Source: Halieaceae bacterium
GTDB taxonomy: Bacteria; Pseudomonadota; Gammaproteobacteria; Pseudomonadales; Halieaceae
Length of the DNA: 35,452 nt
Assembly (NCBI GenBank): GCA_003331685.1
Contig: QOPK01000003.1
Location: 1 to 35,452, forward strand
Direction of reading: 5' to 3'
Position numbers and translations under genes: made by a program. The notes under the pieces are model-generated. The model did no database searches. It saw only the letters and a list, made by a program, of their open reading frames with translations, and was not told the origin of the DNA. Positions 19,798-28,193 of the stretch are shown here, piece after piece (the first letter of the stretch is position 1; each line of letters begins with the position of its first letter).

Positions 19798-20895
19798 CTA
19801 CCTGACCGACGGATCGGCTTCTGGCGGACTGAGCAACACGGTCCGCGTCGGGAACGCCACCTCGGCACCCTGCCGCTCTATGATGTTCAATATCTTAACC
19901 AGCACGTCCTGCTTGACCCCATGAAAAGTCGCCCAGTCGGTCGTGCGGGTGAAGCAGTAAATAAAGAAGTCCAGCGAGGAGGCGCCGAACGCGACAAAGT
20001 TGACCATCAGCGTCTTGCCCTTATCGATATCGTCGTGCGCCAGCAGCATCTCTTTGACCTCCGCAACAATCTGCTCCATTGCGCCAGCGTCGTCGTAGCG
20101 GACGCCAATGGTCTCGTAGATGCGGCGATTCAACATGCGCGATGGATTCTCGAGCGCCACCGTGGAGAACACCGAGTTCGGAACGTATAGGGGTCGCTGG
20201 TCAAAGGTACGGATGCGGGTCACCCGCCAGCCTACATCCTCAACGGTGCCCTCGATCTCCCGGTCAGGGGATCTAATCCAGTCACCGACCGCGAATGGAC
20301 GATCCAGAAAAATACTCAAGCCGCCCAAAAAGTTGGCCAACATATCCCGTGCCGCAAAACCGACTGCAATGCCACCCACGCCGCCAAAGGCGAGCAGGCC
20401 AGACACGGAAACGCCGAGAGACTGAAGGATCATGATGCCGGCAATTACCCACAACGCGATGCGACTCAACCGCGCGACCGCACTGATCGTTGCGCGATCA
20501 CTGGAGCCGAGTGCACCACGATGCTCACCGAGTAATTCTTCCTCGATGCCGCGACTGAGACGATGTGCCAGCCACCCGAACAGGAGCAGCAGGGCCGTAT
20601 CGGAAAGTCGGAGTAGCGCTTCGCGAATCCCATCGAGTACAGGAAAAAGACTGAGTGACAGTAAACCGAGCACAACCCACATCACCCATTGAATGGGTGG
20701 GAAGATCGCGTAGAGCAGCACATCGTCCCACTGCGTTTCGGTGCGATCGGCGGCTTTGGTGAGCCTGCGCACAATGCGATAAATCGCAGTATGGCCCGCC
20801 ACCCCTATAACCATGAGTGCCGCAAAGGTGAGCACACCAATTGGGACATGCAACAAAGCCGCCAGGGGCGAGAGTAGTTCTTCCAAAAACACCAT
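19798..20895 (-). CDS. MscS-family mechanosensitive ion channel
   Basis: The 365-residue protein has about five hydrophobic segments, more than the three of E. coli MscS. Then comes the pore helix region LLAFGGVGGIAVGFAARDMLANFLGG and the beta domain with FLDRPFAVGDWI, GTVEDVGWRVTRIRTFDQR and VPNSVF, and a cytoplasmic C-terminal domain. It probably releases solutes on hypo-osmotic shock. The frame is open to 21012, but the upstream part reads as unrelated sequence covering the lexA control region; the ATG at 20895 gives the hydrophobic N-terminus. It is divergent from lexA and convergent with csiV. Confidence 0.88.
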   Translation of the reverse strand: MVFLEELLSPLAALLHVPIGVLTFAALMVIGVAGHTAIYRIVRRLTKAADRTETQWDDVLLYAIFPPIQWVMWVVLGLLSLSLFPVLDGIREALLRLSDTALLLLFGWLAHRLSRGIEEELLGEHRGALGSSDRATISAVARLSRIALWVIAGIMILQSLGVSVSGLLAFGGVGGIAVGFAARDMLANFLGGLSIFLDRPFAVGDWIRSPDREIEGTVEDVGWRVTRIRTFDQRPLYVPNSVFSTVALENPSRMLNRRIYETIGVRYDDAGAMEQIVAEVKEMLLAHDDIDKGKTLMVNFVAFGASSLDFFIYCFTRTTDWATFHGVKQDVLVKILNIIERQGAEVAFPTRTVLLSPPEADPSVR

Positions 20896-20998
20896 TGCAA
20901 AGCATTCCGCTGGAATATGTCCGTATCCTACCGCAACCTGTCGCCCAACCCGCCAGCTACTCGCCTTGTGCCCACCGAAACAGCACACCAAAGAGCCG

Positions 20999-21014
20999 CT
21001 GTACATATACACAG
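20999..21014 (+). promoter_or_regulatory. SOS box 1 (LexA operator)
   Basis: CTGTACATATACACAG is a 16-base match to the gammaproteobacterial LexA operator CTGT-N8-ACAG, with both half-sites perfect. It lies 43 bases upstream of the lexA start, as expected for autoregulation. Confidence 0.9.
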
Positions 21015-21015
21015 T

Positions 21016-21031
21016 CTGTATATATCATCAG
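21016..21031 (+). promoter_or_regulatory. SOS box 2 (LexA operator)
   Basis: CTGTATATATCATCAG keeps CTG-N10-CAG with a T instead of A in the right half-site (TCAG). It begins one base after the first box, giving a 17-base centre spacing. Two tandem operators before lexA also occur in E. coli, with somewhat wider spacing. Confidence 0.78.
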
Positions 21032-21056
21032 ACCAACTTAAATGGGGGATTCGCTC

Positions 21057-21653
21057 ATGAAGCTTACTGCGCGACAGGGACAGGTACTCGACGTGATCAG
21101 GCAGTATGTTGCCGATACAGGCTACCCGCCTACCCGGGCCGATATCGCCAAAGAGCTGGGTTTCAAGTCGGCGAACGCCGCCGAGGAGCATCTGCGGGCA
21201 CTGGCACGGAAAGGCGTAATCGAAATTATTGCGGGCGCATCACGCGGCATTCGACTGACCGAGAGCTCTGGTTTGCCCATTGTGGGCAGGGTTGCAGCCG
21301 GCTCACCCGTGCTCGCCACAGAACACATTGAGGATTACTGCGAGCTGTCTCCCGGCTTCTTTTCGCCAGCGGCTAATTACCTATTACGGGTGACCGGTGA
21401 CAGTATGAAAGATGCAGGCATCCTCGACGGAGACCTTTTGGCTGTGCACAGCACCTCGACGGCGCGGGATGGGCAGATTGTGGTTGCGCGGATCGAGGAC
21501 GAAGTCACAGTCAAGCGGCTCAAGCGCTCCGGGCAGCACACTCTCAAGTTACTGCCGGAAAACGAGGACTTCGAGCCGATCGTGGTGGACCTGCGTAGCA
21601 CTGAGTGCGCCATCGAGGGCATCACCGTGGGCATTATTCGCCAGCAGGCTTAG
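21057..21653 (+). CDS. lexA: SOS repressor LexA
   Basis: LexA represses DNA damage genes and cleaves itself when RecA is activated. The 198-residue protein starts MKLTARQ, the conserved beginning, at the ATG at 21057 with GGGGGAT as ribosome site; an in-frame ATG at 21042 is less likely. The N-terminal winged helix has [13 protein letters not shown] and SANAAEEHL. Further on are the cleavage bond Ala81-Gly82 (RVAAGSP), catalytic Ser116 (TGDSMKD) and Lys153 (VTVKRLK). Everything needed for self-cleavage is present, and two SOS boxes lie upstream. Confidence 0.97.
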   Translation: MKLTARQGQVLDVIRQYVADTGYPPTRADIAKELGFKSANAAEEHLRALARKGVIEIIAGASRGIRLTESSGLPIVGRVAAGSPVLATEHIEDYCELSPGFFSPAANYLLRVTGDSMKDAGILDGDLLAVHSTSTARDGQIVVARIEDEVTVKRLKRSGQHTLKLLPENEDFEPIVVDLRSTECAIEGITVGIIRQQA

Positions 21654-21796
21654 TGCCCCACCCCTGACCATCGAAAGGGCGGAGAAAGGTAACTAGCGCG
21701 ATTTTTGAGGGAGGGATACCTAGCCGAGGCATCCTGAGTGGGCCCCTGAAATGGGAGGCGGGAACGTTTGCCCCGCTGTGCCAGCGCGCTACAGAG

Positions 21797-22048
21797 TTAG
21801 TGCAGCGTGCGGGTCTCTGGCATTTCCGCGGTCTCGACTTCTAAATTGTTGACCTCAGCCAACTGCGCCGCCGCTTCTATGCCAGCCTGAATCATGGCCT
21901 TGGCAACTTCCAGGTTATTACCCATGAGGTACGCATTGGCCTCATCGGAAAACTGAATGCTCACCAGCGGCTCGGTGTCACCCTCGACGCGCTGCAGCAC
22001 TACTTCACCATCACCCAAGTCCACGATTTCAAGTAAGGATGTAGACAC
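21797..22048 (-). CDS. Small conserved-position protein of unknown function
   Basis: This 83-residue acidic protein starts at GTG (22048) with a good AGAGAGG ribosome site seven bases upstream. The N-terminal half reads as beta strands (LEIVDLGDGEVVLQRV, PLVSIQF) and the second half as an amphipathic helix (NNLEVAKAMIQAGIEAAAQLAEV). There is no signal peptide or membrane segment. I do not recognise the family. In Pseudomonas a small hypothetical gene sits in the same slot between sulA and the DUF6586-type gene, so it may be an orthologue. It is convergent with lexA and codirectional with topA. Confidence 0.72.
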   Translation of the reverse strand: MSTSLLEIVDLGDGEVVLQRVEGDTEPLVSIQFSDEANAYLMGNNLEVAKAMIQAGIEAAAQLAEVNNLEVETAEMPETRTLH

Positions 22049-22157
22049 TCAAAAACCTCTCTCTTTGGAAGAGTCACCGGCGCGTATCGCAACCGACGAC
22101 GTCTCACGTTAACACTCTGGGCGGGCATCTGCCACTCGAGCACTGCGGTACCCGCTG

Positions 22158-22616
22158 TCAGGACTCATCAATGGCGTCAGCAATGGTCTCTGCCAAGCCG
22201 GCCAACTGCTGCGCCCAGTCCTCGAATTGCTCTAGATTGGCCCCCGTCTCCACTGCCAAGCTGTCTGAGCGGCGCACCACAGGGCTGTGTGAAATAGGAG
22301 CCTTAAGCGCTGCGACCCAGCCACTCTGCTCCAGCTGCGCGCAGGCCTCTACTTCGGCGGGGCGCACCAGACCTCCAGGCAATCGCGGCAAATCGCTCAC
22401 CGAGCGAGGCGGACTGTCAGGGAGTTGTCGAATCCGACAGGCGGCGAGCAGCAACCAACCATAGCCATCGAGCAGCCTGACCTGCACCGGGCCGGCGTAG
22501 GCCTGATTCACTGGGGTTTCCGGCACGTTGCCTCGCTGCAGCTCAGCTCGCCAGCCCGACAACAGGATACGGGCGTGGTAAAGACTTTGGTTAGCGTAAG
22601 CCAGGGGGTGGCTCAA
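22158..22616 (-). CDS. DUF6586-like hypothetical protein
   Basis: A 152-residue soluble protein with no signal peptide. Its N-terminus ([13 protein letters not shown]) and the segment [23 protein letters not shown] resemble the helical DUF6586 proteins encoded beside topA in Pseudomonas; the assignment is by memory of that pattern and position. Its ATG overlaps the topA stop as ATGA, so it is probably made with topoisomerase I. The function is unknown. Confidence 0.7.
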   Translation of the reverse strand: MSHPLAYANQSLYHARILLSGWRAELQRGNVPETPVNQAYAGPVQVRLLDGYGWLLLAACRIRQLPDSPPRSVSDLPRLPGGLVRPAEVEACAQLEQSGWVAALKAPISHSPVVRRSDSLAVETGANLEQFEDWAQQLAGLAETIADAIDES

Positions 22617-25330
22617 TCCGCTGCCTCGTCTGAAGGTTTGGCTTTCGCCTTTGCCTTCGCTTTCGCCTTGGGCTTGGCTTTTCTTTTAGCCTTGGGCTTT
22701 TTCGCCGTGCCCTCCTCGACCCACTTGCCGTCGTTAAACGTCGCTCGCCAACCGCTGGGCTTGCCGTCACGCTCCGACATCACATACTGCTCTTTAGTCT
22801 TTCGGCTGTAGCGAATCTGACTGCGGTTACCTTGGTCATCTACACGGGGGGCATCAAACAGATAGTGATGCTTGGGATCGATCTCGGCCTGATGGGGCAA
22901 TAACTCGTCCACAAAGGGGGGTCGCGTCTCACGGTGCTTGGGGAACTGGCTCGCCGCGAGGAAGATCCCAGAGGCACCGTCTCGCAGCACGTAGTGGTCC
23001 TCTACCTTCACACACTGCAACTCCGGCATAGGCACCGGGTCCATCTTGGGCGGCGCAACCTCGCCACTTCTCAGCAGCTTCCGGGTATTGGTGCACTCCG
23101 AATTGGTGCAGCCGAAGTACTTCCCAAAACGTCCGGTTCTGAGCTGCATGTCGGAACCGCATTTATCGCATTCAATTAGCGGACCGTCGTAACCTTTAAT
23201 ACGGAACTGTCCCTGCTCAACCTCATAGCCATCGCAATCTGGGTTGTTGCCACAGACATGCAGCTTACGGGACTCATCGATCAGGTAACTGTCCATCGCA
23301 GTGTTGCATTTGCCGCAGCGTCGCTTGGTGAGCAATAACCGCGACTCGGCCTCGTCGTCAGCATCGACGCTGATCGCCTCGTCGCCGGGAATTAAATTGA
23401 CAGTGCTCTTGCAGCGTTCCTTGGGCGGCAAGCTGTAACCCGAGCACCCCATGAACACGCCCGTGCTGGCGGTGCGGATCTGCATAGGCCTACCACAAGC
23501 GTCGCAGGGAATGCCGGTCGGCGTGGGATCGTTGGGTTGCATACCATCTGGCCCGTCGTTGGCCGCTTGCAACAACTTGCCACTGAAGTCTGCGTAAAAC
23601 TCGTTGAGCAAATCAGTCCACGACAGTGTGCCCTGGGCCACTTCATCGAGTCGCTCCTCCATGGTCGCAGTGAACCCATAGTCCAGAAGATCACTGAAAC
23701 TGTCCTGAAGACGTTCAGTCACGATGTCGCCCATTTTCTCGGCGTAGAACCGGCGGTTCTCGAGTTTCACGTAGCCCCGATCCTGAATGGTGGAGATGAT
23801 GGCAGCGTAGGTAGAGGGGCGACCGATACCGCGCTTTTCCAACTCGCGCACCAAACTGGCCTCGCCGTAACGAGCAGGTGGTTTGGTGAAGTGCTGCTTG
23901 GGATCAAACTCCGTCACTGTGAGACCATCGCCCACTGCGAGCGGCGGCAGCACGGCATCGTCTCCCTTGCGAGCCGCAGGTGGCTGGATCCTGGTAAAGC
24001 CGTCGAACTCAATAACCCTGCCCTTAGCAGTGAGCCGGCAGTCAGCAGCCGTGACCACCAAAGTGGTCGACAGATAGCGCGCAGGAGTCATCTGACAAGC
24101 CACAAACTGACGCCAGATCAGGTCATAAAGGCGCTCTGCATCAGGATCCATCCCCGACAGCAAGCTACTACGCAACCGGACATCTGAGGGGCGAATCGCC
24201 TCGTGCGCTTCCTGCGCACCCTCGCGGGAGCCATAGCGAATAGGCTCAGCCGGCAAATATTCGGCTGGGAAATCTTTCTGAATCAAACTGCGGCAAGCGC
24301 TCACCGCATCATTACTGAGGTTGGTGGAATCGGTCCGCATGTAGGTAATGTATCCCGCCTCATAAAGACGCTGCGCAAGCGTCATGGTCTTCTTGACGCT
24401 GAATCCCATGCGCGTGCTCGCCGCCTGCTGCAGCGTTGACGTAATAAAGGGTGCGGACGGCTTGGAGCTGGTTTTGCGGGACTCCAGATCCGTGACACTA
24501 AAGCTGGCGCCACGCATGGCATCGACAGCGGCCTCCGCCTCAGTCTGATTTTTAGGTTCAAACTTCTCGCCACCCCGATGGGTGACCATGAACCTGACCG
24601 GCTCAATATCGCCGGCTGTAAGTAGTGCGTGGACTTCCCAATATTCCTCGGGCACAAATGCGCGGATTTCCCGTTCGCGCTCCACGACAAGGCGCACCGC
24701 GACGGATTGAACTCGACCCGCAGACAGCCCGCGTGCGACCTTGGCCCACAGCAGAGGACTCACTTCGAAGCCAACGACCCGATCAAGAAAGCGCCGCGCC
24801 TGCTGAGCGTGTACACGCGCCACATCCAACACTCCCGGTTCCTTGAAGGCTTCTTGAATGGCCTTTTCAGTAATCTCGTTAAAGACCACCCGATGGTAGC
24901 GGCTGGTGTCGCCGCCAATCGCTTCCTGTAAATGCCAGGCGATCGCCTCACCCTCTCTGTCAAGGTCAGTAGCGAGATAGATGGCATCGCTGTCCTTAGC
25001 GAGTTTTTTCAGTTCACTCACCACTTTCTCTTTACCCGGCAAAATCTCATAGCGGGCTTGCCAGCCGTTATCGGGGTCAATGCCCATCCGCCGGACCAGC
25101 TGCTCGCGCTTTTTGCGTGTCTGGTAGCGTACTTTTTCGTCTGGTGCCATTTTGCGGGTAATGGCAGCTTGAGCAGCGCGTTCCTTCGGGTCTGTGGGCT
25201 TGGCACTTCCCGAGGTGGGCAGATCTCGAATATGACCCACACTGGACTTCACAATGAAATCATTGCCGAGATATTTGTTGATGGTTTTCGCCTTGGCGGG
25301 CGACTCCACTATGACCAGTGCTTTACCCAT
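22613..25330 (-). CDS. topA: DNA topoisomerase I (type IA)
   Basis: TopA relaxes negative supercoils. The 905-residue protein starts [16 protein letters not shown], a typical Toprim beginning, and the acidic TDLDREGEA motif lies at 121-129. The catalytic tyrosine is Tyr330 in [10 protein letters not shown]. Three C-terminal zinc ribbons are visible: CDACGRP...GCSGY...RC, CGKCN...CGNNPDC and CDKCG...GCTNSEC. The frame opens 31 codons further upstream, but the ATG at 25330 gives the family start. The C-terminus ends in an almost pure lysine/alanine tail of roughly 25 residues, presumably binding DNA or RNA without sequence preference. It overlaps the DUF6586-like gene. Confidence 0.97.
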   Translation of the reverse strand: MGKALVIVESPAKAKTINKYLGNDFIVKSSVGHIRDLPTSGSAKPTDPKERAAQAAITRKMAPDEKVRYQTRKKREQLVRRMGIDPDNGWQARYEILPGKEKVVSELKKLAKDSDAIYLATDLDREGEAIAWHLQEAIGGDTSRYHRVVFNEITEKAIQEAFKEPGVLDVARVHAQQARRFLDRVVGFEVSPLLWAKVARGLSAGRVQSVAVRLVVEREREIRAFVPEEYWEVHALLTAGDIEPVRFMVTHRGGEKFEPKNQTEAEAAVDAMRGASFSVTDLESRKTSSKPSAPFITSTLQQAASTRMGFSVKKTMTLAQRLYEAGYITYMRTDSTNLSNDAVSACRSLIQKDFPAEYLPAEPIRYGSREGAQEAHEAIRPSDVRLRSSLLSGMDPDAERLYDLIWRQFVACQMTPARYLSTTLVVTAADCRLTAKGRVIEFDGFTRIQPPAARKGDDAVLPPLAVGDGLTVTEFDPKQHFTKPPARYGEASLVRELEKRGIGRPSTYAAIISTIQDRGYVKLENRRFYAEKMGDIVTERLQDSFSDLLDYGFTATMEERLDEVAQGTLSWTDLLNEFYADFSGKLLQAANDGPDGMQPNDPTPTGIPCDACGRPMQIRTASTGVFMGCSGYSLPPKERCKSTVNLIPGDEAISVDADDEAESRLLLTKRRCGKCNTAMDSYLIDESRKLHVCGNNPDCDGYEVEQGQFRIKGYDGPLIECDKCGSDMQLRTGRFGKYFGCTNSECTNTRKLLRSGEVAPPKMDPVPMPELQCVKVEDHYVLRDGASGIFLAASQFPKHRETRPPFVDELLPHQAEIDPKHHYLFDAPRVDDQGNRSQIRYSRKTKEQYVMSERDGKPSGWRATFNDGKWVEEGTAKKPKAKRKAKPKAKAKAKAKAKPSDEAAD

Positions 25331-25474
25331 AAATTGCGCTTGCCTGCATTGATTTCGCCATCGGAACTGACTAGCGGCCGCTAGAAGGTGGGCATCTATA
25401 AGGGCGATTTTGCTCGGGGTCAAGGCCTCACTGAAATCTTGCCTTATTCAACCCAGCTCCTTGGAAGGACTGCG

Positions 25475-25909
25475 TTACTCAATATAATCAATTACTTGGG
25501 AGAGTATGTGTAAGCCATCAGGCCCCTCTTTCTCGTTCCAGAAAATACTCACGGTCTGCTCTGACAGCTCGACAAAGGCGGCGCCCGAAGGCAAAGCTGA
25601 CAACCATCCGGGGGCGGGAGAGACGCCACTCGTCGGGGACCACTCATCGTCAACCGACACAAAGCGCTTATCGCGGCCAGCCTGATGAAGATGCGGCGGT
25701 AACCGTCTTTCATAGCAGGCAAACTCATCGTCTGATTCGAAGCGAAACCGAGCGGGTATGGTTGGCAGGGGACGCAGGGAAACCCGTAAGTTGCAGGCCC
25801 GCGCTTGATCTCGCAGCGCCGCTTTCGCGCGCTGTGACTTGTTGGGCATCGCCGACATCAGCGGCGCTATAACCACTGCCAAACCCAGCACAATCAGTAC
25901 ATAAACCAC
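25475..25909 (-). CDS. Single-pass membrane hypothetical protein
   Basis: The protein has one N-terminal helix (VYVLIVLGLAVVIAPLMSAM), a basic stretch (NKSQRAKAALRDQARA) and a soluble domain of about 110 residues rich in prolines, ending QVIDYIE. The layout suggests an inner-membrane anchor with a cytoplasmic domain. I do not recognise the family. The start is uncertain: the frame allows TTG at 25930, but GTG at 25909 has GGGGTG five bases upstream and places the helix first, so it is preferred. It lies upstream of topA on the same strand (144-base gap) and is divergent from the uspA-type gene. Confidence 0.68.
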   Translation of the reverse strand: MVYVLIVLGLAVVIAPLMSAMPNKSQRAKAALRDQARACNLRVSLRPLPTIPARFRFESDDEFACYERRLPPHLHQAGRDKRFVSVDDEWSPTSGVSPAPGWLSALPSGAAFVELSEQTVSIFWNEKEGPDGLHILSQVIDYIE

Positions 25910-25985
25910 ATCGACACCCCGAAGAGACAAGCCCGCTGTTTTTGACTACATTTGACGTCATAACAAGGGAGCAGCGGGAGAGAGT

Positions 25986-26423
25986 ATGCCCTACCAAAAC
26001 ATCCTCGTGGCAGTTGACCTCGGCGCGACCACAGAGACCGTCATGCAGCGAGCTGCGTCACTGGCCGGACAAAATAATGCGCAGCTTCATGCGCTACACG
26101 TGATCGAGCCATTGGCAATCACCTACGGCGGCGACATCCCCATGGATTTCTCTGCGATTCAGGAAGAGATTCAGGGCCAAGCTAGAGAGCAATTGGATAA
26201 GCTCTGCTCTGCCTTGTCGATCCCAGAGGCCAATCGCCATCTGGTGACGGGTCGCCCCGAGTCGGAGATTCCTACCCAGGCCAAGGCCGTTGCCTGTGAC
26301 CTGATCGTCGTAGGGACGCACGCGAGATGGGGCCTAGCCCTACTGTTGGGCTCCACCACCGACGGCGTAATGCACGGCGCCGAGTGTGATGTCCTCGCGG
26401 TAAAGGTCGACATGCCACCCTAA
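25986..26423 (+). CDS. Universal stress protein (UspA family)
   Basis: A 145-residue single-domain Usp: NILVAVDLGA at the N-terminus, LHALHVIEP as second strand, and a C-terminal CDLIVVGTHARWGLALLLGST followed by CDVLAVKV. The glycine spacing around residues 110-123 does not fully match the ATP-binding G-2x-G-9x-G(S/T) pattern, so it may be of the E. coli UspA type that does not bind ATP; this is inference. A good GGGAGAG ribosome site precedes the ATG. It is convergent with the Rieske oxygenase gene. Confidence 0.9.
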   Translation: MPYQNILVAVDLGATTETVMQRAASLAGQNNAQLHALHVIEPLAITYGGDIPMDFSAIQEEIQGQAREQLDKLCSALSIPEANRHLVTGRPESEIPTQAKAVACDLIVVGTHARWGLALLLGSTTDGVMHGAECDVLAVKVDMPP

Positions 26424-26477
26424 AGCGAAGGCAGTGACGCAGCAACACAGACAGCTGGCTCCGACACCGATCTGCTG

Positions 26478-27839
26478 TCAGTCGACTGCCCCCAGAGTTA
26501 AGGGCTGCTCCGACATGTACTTTTCCCACCAATAATGAAAGTTGCGGATCCGCCTTTCGTGGTGAGAAATCCAGAGCCCCGTCATCCCGCGTGAGTGCAG
26601 ACCTTTCTGCACGCCGGCAAGACACGAAGCATCCTGATCGAGCAAGAGCCCTGAGGACTGCTCGCCATAGCGATAGAAATTGTGCTCAGGACGCCCATCA
26701 AGACTGCCATCACCCAACTCAACGAACAGGTCGACTGCGCCGGCTTTCGTCTCAGTCTTAACTTCACCTTTGGGTACACGATTAAAGATCATGCGATCAA
26801 AATACATCTTGTCAGGATCAGTCGGATGCGGGCGATGACGAAACATCCACATCTGCTCGCCGAATAGATTAAACGTAACATTTGGAAAAACGTTGTAGTG
26901 GTAGTCCGCCGTGAGCTGATCGTCCGTCAACTTCGAAAAGTCCAGGCCGTTCTCATTCGTCATTGATCGCTTGTGTGCCGCTACTGCACCACGCAGGTTC
27001 GTCACGTCACCGTCGAAAGACTCGACCGGAAATCCCTCTGACTTCAGGTATTCAACCATCGTCTGATTGAGCGCTTTGTCCTCGCCAATTTTGCGGGGAC
27101 TGGGAATATACATTGGCGCAATAAATCGACTATGCGGGCCGTAAAGATCCATCTGCACGTTCACGTCGTCGGCTAGATACTCAGACTCAGGGTGCACGCC
27201 ACGCACGTGATACGTCTCTGAAAAAATATCGACGGATGTTTTCCAGTTGCAGTTCCATTCAACGGTCTCGTCGGAAACCAACACCATGGATTCCATTTCA
27301 TAGGGCGCAAGATGTTCGGGGACAACACCGAGATACTCGACCAAAGGCCCTATATCTGGATCCATCGATATCCAGATAAAGCCTCCCCACGCTTCGCACC
27401 TGACCTCCTTGAGGCTCAGCTCCGCGGCGGACACACCCTGAGGAAAGTCATGCGCCTCGGGTATCTCTTTGATGCTGCCATCCAAATGATATTCCCAGCC
27501 ATGAAAACCACAGCTCAGGTAAGGCGAGCTGCCACGCCCCGATGCCTTCAGCTGGTTCCCCCTATGCTGGCAAACGTTGTAGAACGCGCGAACAACGCCA
27601 TCTTCTGCACGGGTCACAAGAATTGACTCTCGAAGGTTTTCGAAAACCAAAAAATCACCCGGCTCGGCGACATCGCAAGCCGCACCGGCCAGCAGCCAAG
27701 TTTTCGACCAGATACAGTCATCCTCCAATTTTAGAAATACTGGGTCGGTGTATCGATCAACAGGAATGCGCTCAAACCCAAGCTCGGGCTCCGGTGCTTT
27801 GGTTGTCGGCGTAAATACAAAGTCAGCGGGTTTGTTCAT
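26478..27839 (-). CDS. Rieske non-haem iron oxygenase, alpha subunit
   Basis: The 453-residue protein has a Rieske 2Fe-2S domain with Cys90-x-His92 and Cys110-x2-His113 (CQHRG, CGFHGWEYHLDG). The catalytic domain has the mononuclear iron motif SETYHVRGVH, with His211 and His216 as ligands and Asp403 (DQDAS) as likely third ligand. Asp204 is the probable bridge to the neighbouring Rieske centre. The family hydroxylates or demethylates small molecules and needs an electron-delivery protein, but no reductase, ferredoxin or beta subunit gene lies beside it. The substrate cannot be told from sequence. The ATG has GGAG nine bases upstream. Confidence 0.93.
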   Translation of the reverse strand: MNKPADFVFTPTTKAPEPELGFERIPVDRYTDPVFLKLEDDCIWSKTWLLAGAACDVAEPGDFLVFENLRESILVTRAEDGVVRAFYNVCQHRGNQLKASGRGSSPYLSCGFHGWEYHLDGSIKEIPEAHDFPQGVSAAELSLKEVRCEAWGGFIWISMDPDIGPLVEYLGVVPEHLAPYEMESMVLVSDETVEWNCNWKTSVDIFSETYHVRGVHPESEYLADDVNVQMDLYGPHSRFIAPMYIPSPRKIGEDKALNQTMVEYLKSEGFPVESFDGDVTNLRGAVAAHKRSMTNENGLDFSKLTDDQLTADYHYNVFPNVTFNLFGEQMWMFRHRPHPTDPDKMYFDRMIFNRVPKGEVKTETKAGAVDLFVELGDGSLDGRPEHNFYRYGEQSSGLLLDQDASCLAGVQKGLHSRGMTGLWISHHERRIRNFHYWWEKYMSEQPLTLGAVD

Positions 27840-27940
27840 TCATATTGCTCCGTATCTGATCCTTGATGTGGCGAATGAGGTTATCAATCAGAAAGACCGG
27901 TAAGCAATGCAACTGCCTAAGCAAAGATGCTGACAGGGTG

Positions 27941-28168
27941 TTATTCGTCCCCCAGAAACGCCTCGAGCTGCGTCCCGTCAAAGGGCCATCCCAACTCGCG
28001 GCCTGAACCGTCCTTCACAACCGGGATTCTGACGCCATACTGCTCCATCAGACTCAAGTCATCGGCGATATCCACCGTCTGAAAAACATGGCCGCCCTGC
28101 TCAAGAATCGCCTCAGCATGCTCGCAGAGATGGCAGCCAGATGTGGTGTAGAGTGTGAGCCGCAGCAT
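27941..28168 (-). CDS. Small glutaredoxin/thioredoxin-like protein (DUF836 type)
   Basis: The 75-residue protein starts LRLTLYTTSGCHLCEHA, with a redox-type Cys12-x2-Cys15, and contains the cis-proline segment GVRIPVVKD typical of the thioredoxin fold. It is probably a thiol-disulfide protein. The frame is open upstream, but that part lies antisense to the SpoU gene; the ATG at 28168 has GGAG eight bases before it and starts the fold. Its start is only 25 bases from the divergent methyltransferase start. Confidence 0.88.
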   Translation of the reverse strand: MLRLTLYTTSGCHLCEHAEAILEQGGHVFQTVDIADDLSLMEQYGVRIPVVKDGSGRELGWPFDGTQLEAFLGDE

Positions 28169-28193
28169 GATGGATTCTCCGATAGGGGTGAAC

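Noticed and set aside
20896..21012. N-terminal extension of the MscS-type protein
   Set aside because: It would cover the SOS box region and adds a cysteine-rich, non-membrane sequence unlike the family; the ATG at 20895 is preferred.
22620..22700. Repetitive DNA as a possible CRISPR or satellite array
   Set aside because: It is in frame within topA and simply encodes the lysine/alanine tail; there are no spacers.
23537..24187. 216-codon plus-strand open frame
   Set aside because: Antisense to topA with no recognisable domain; a by-product of GC-rich codon use.
26450..26479. GACAGC/GCTGTC inverted repeat as a shared terminator between the Usp and Rieske genes
   Set aside because: The loop is 18 bases, the stem is short, it runs into the Rieske stop codon and there is no T-run.
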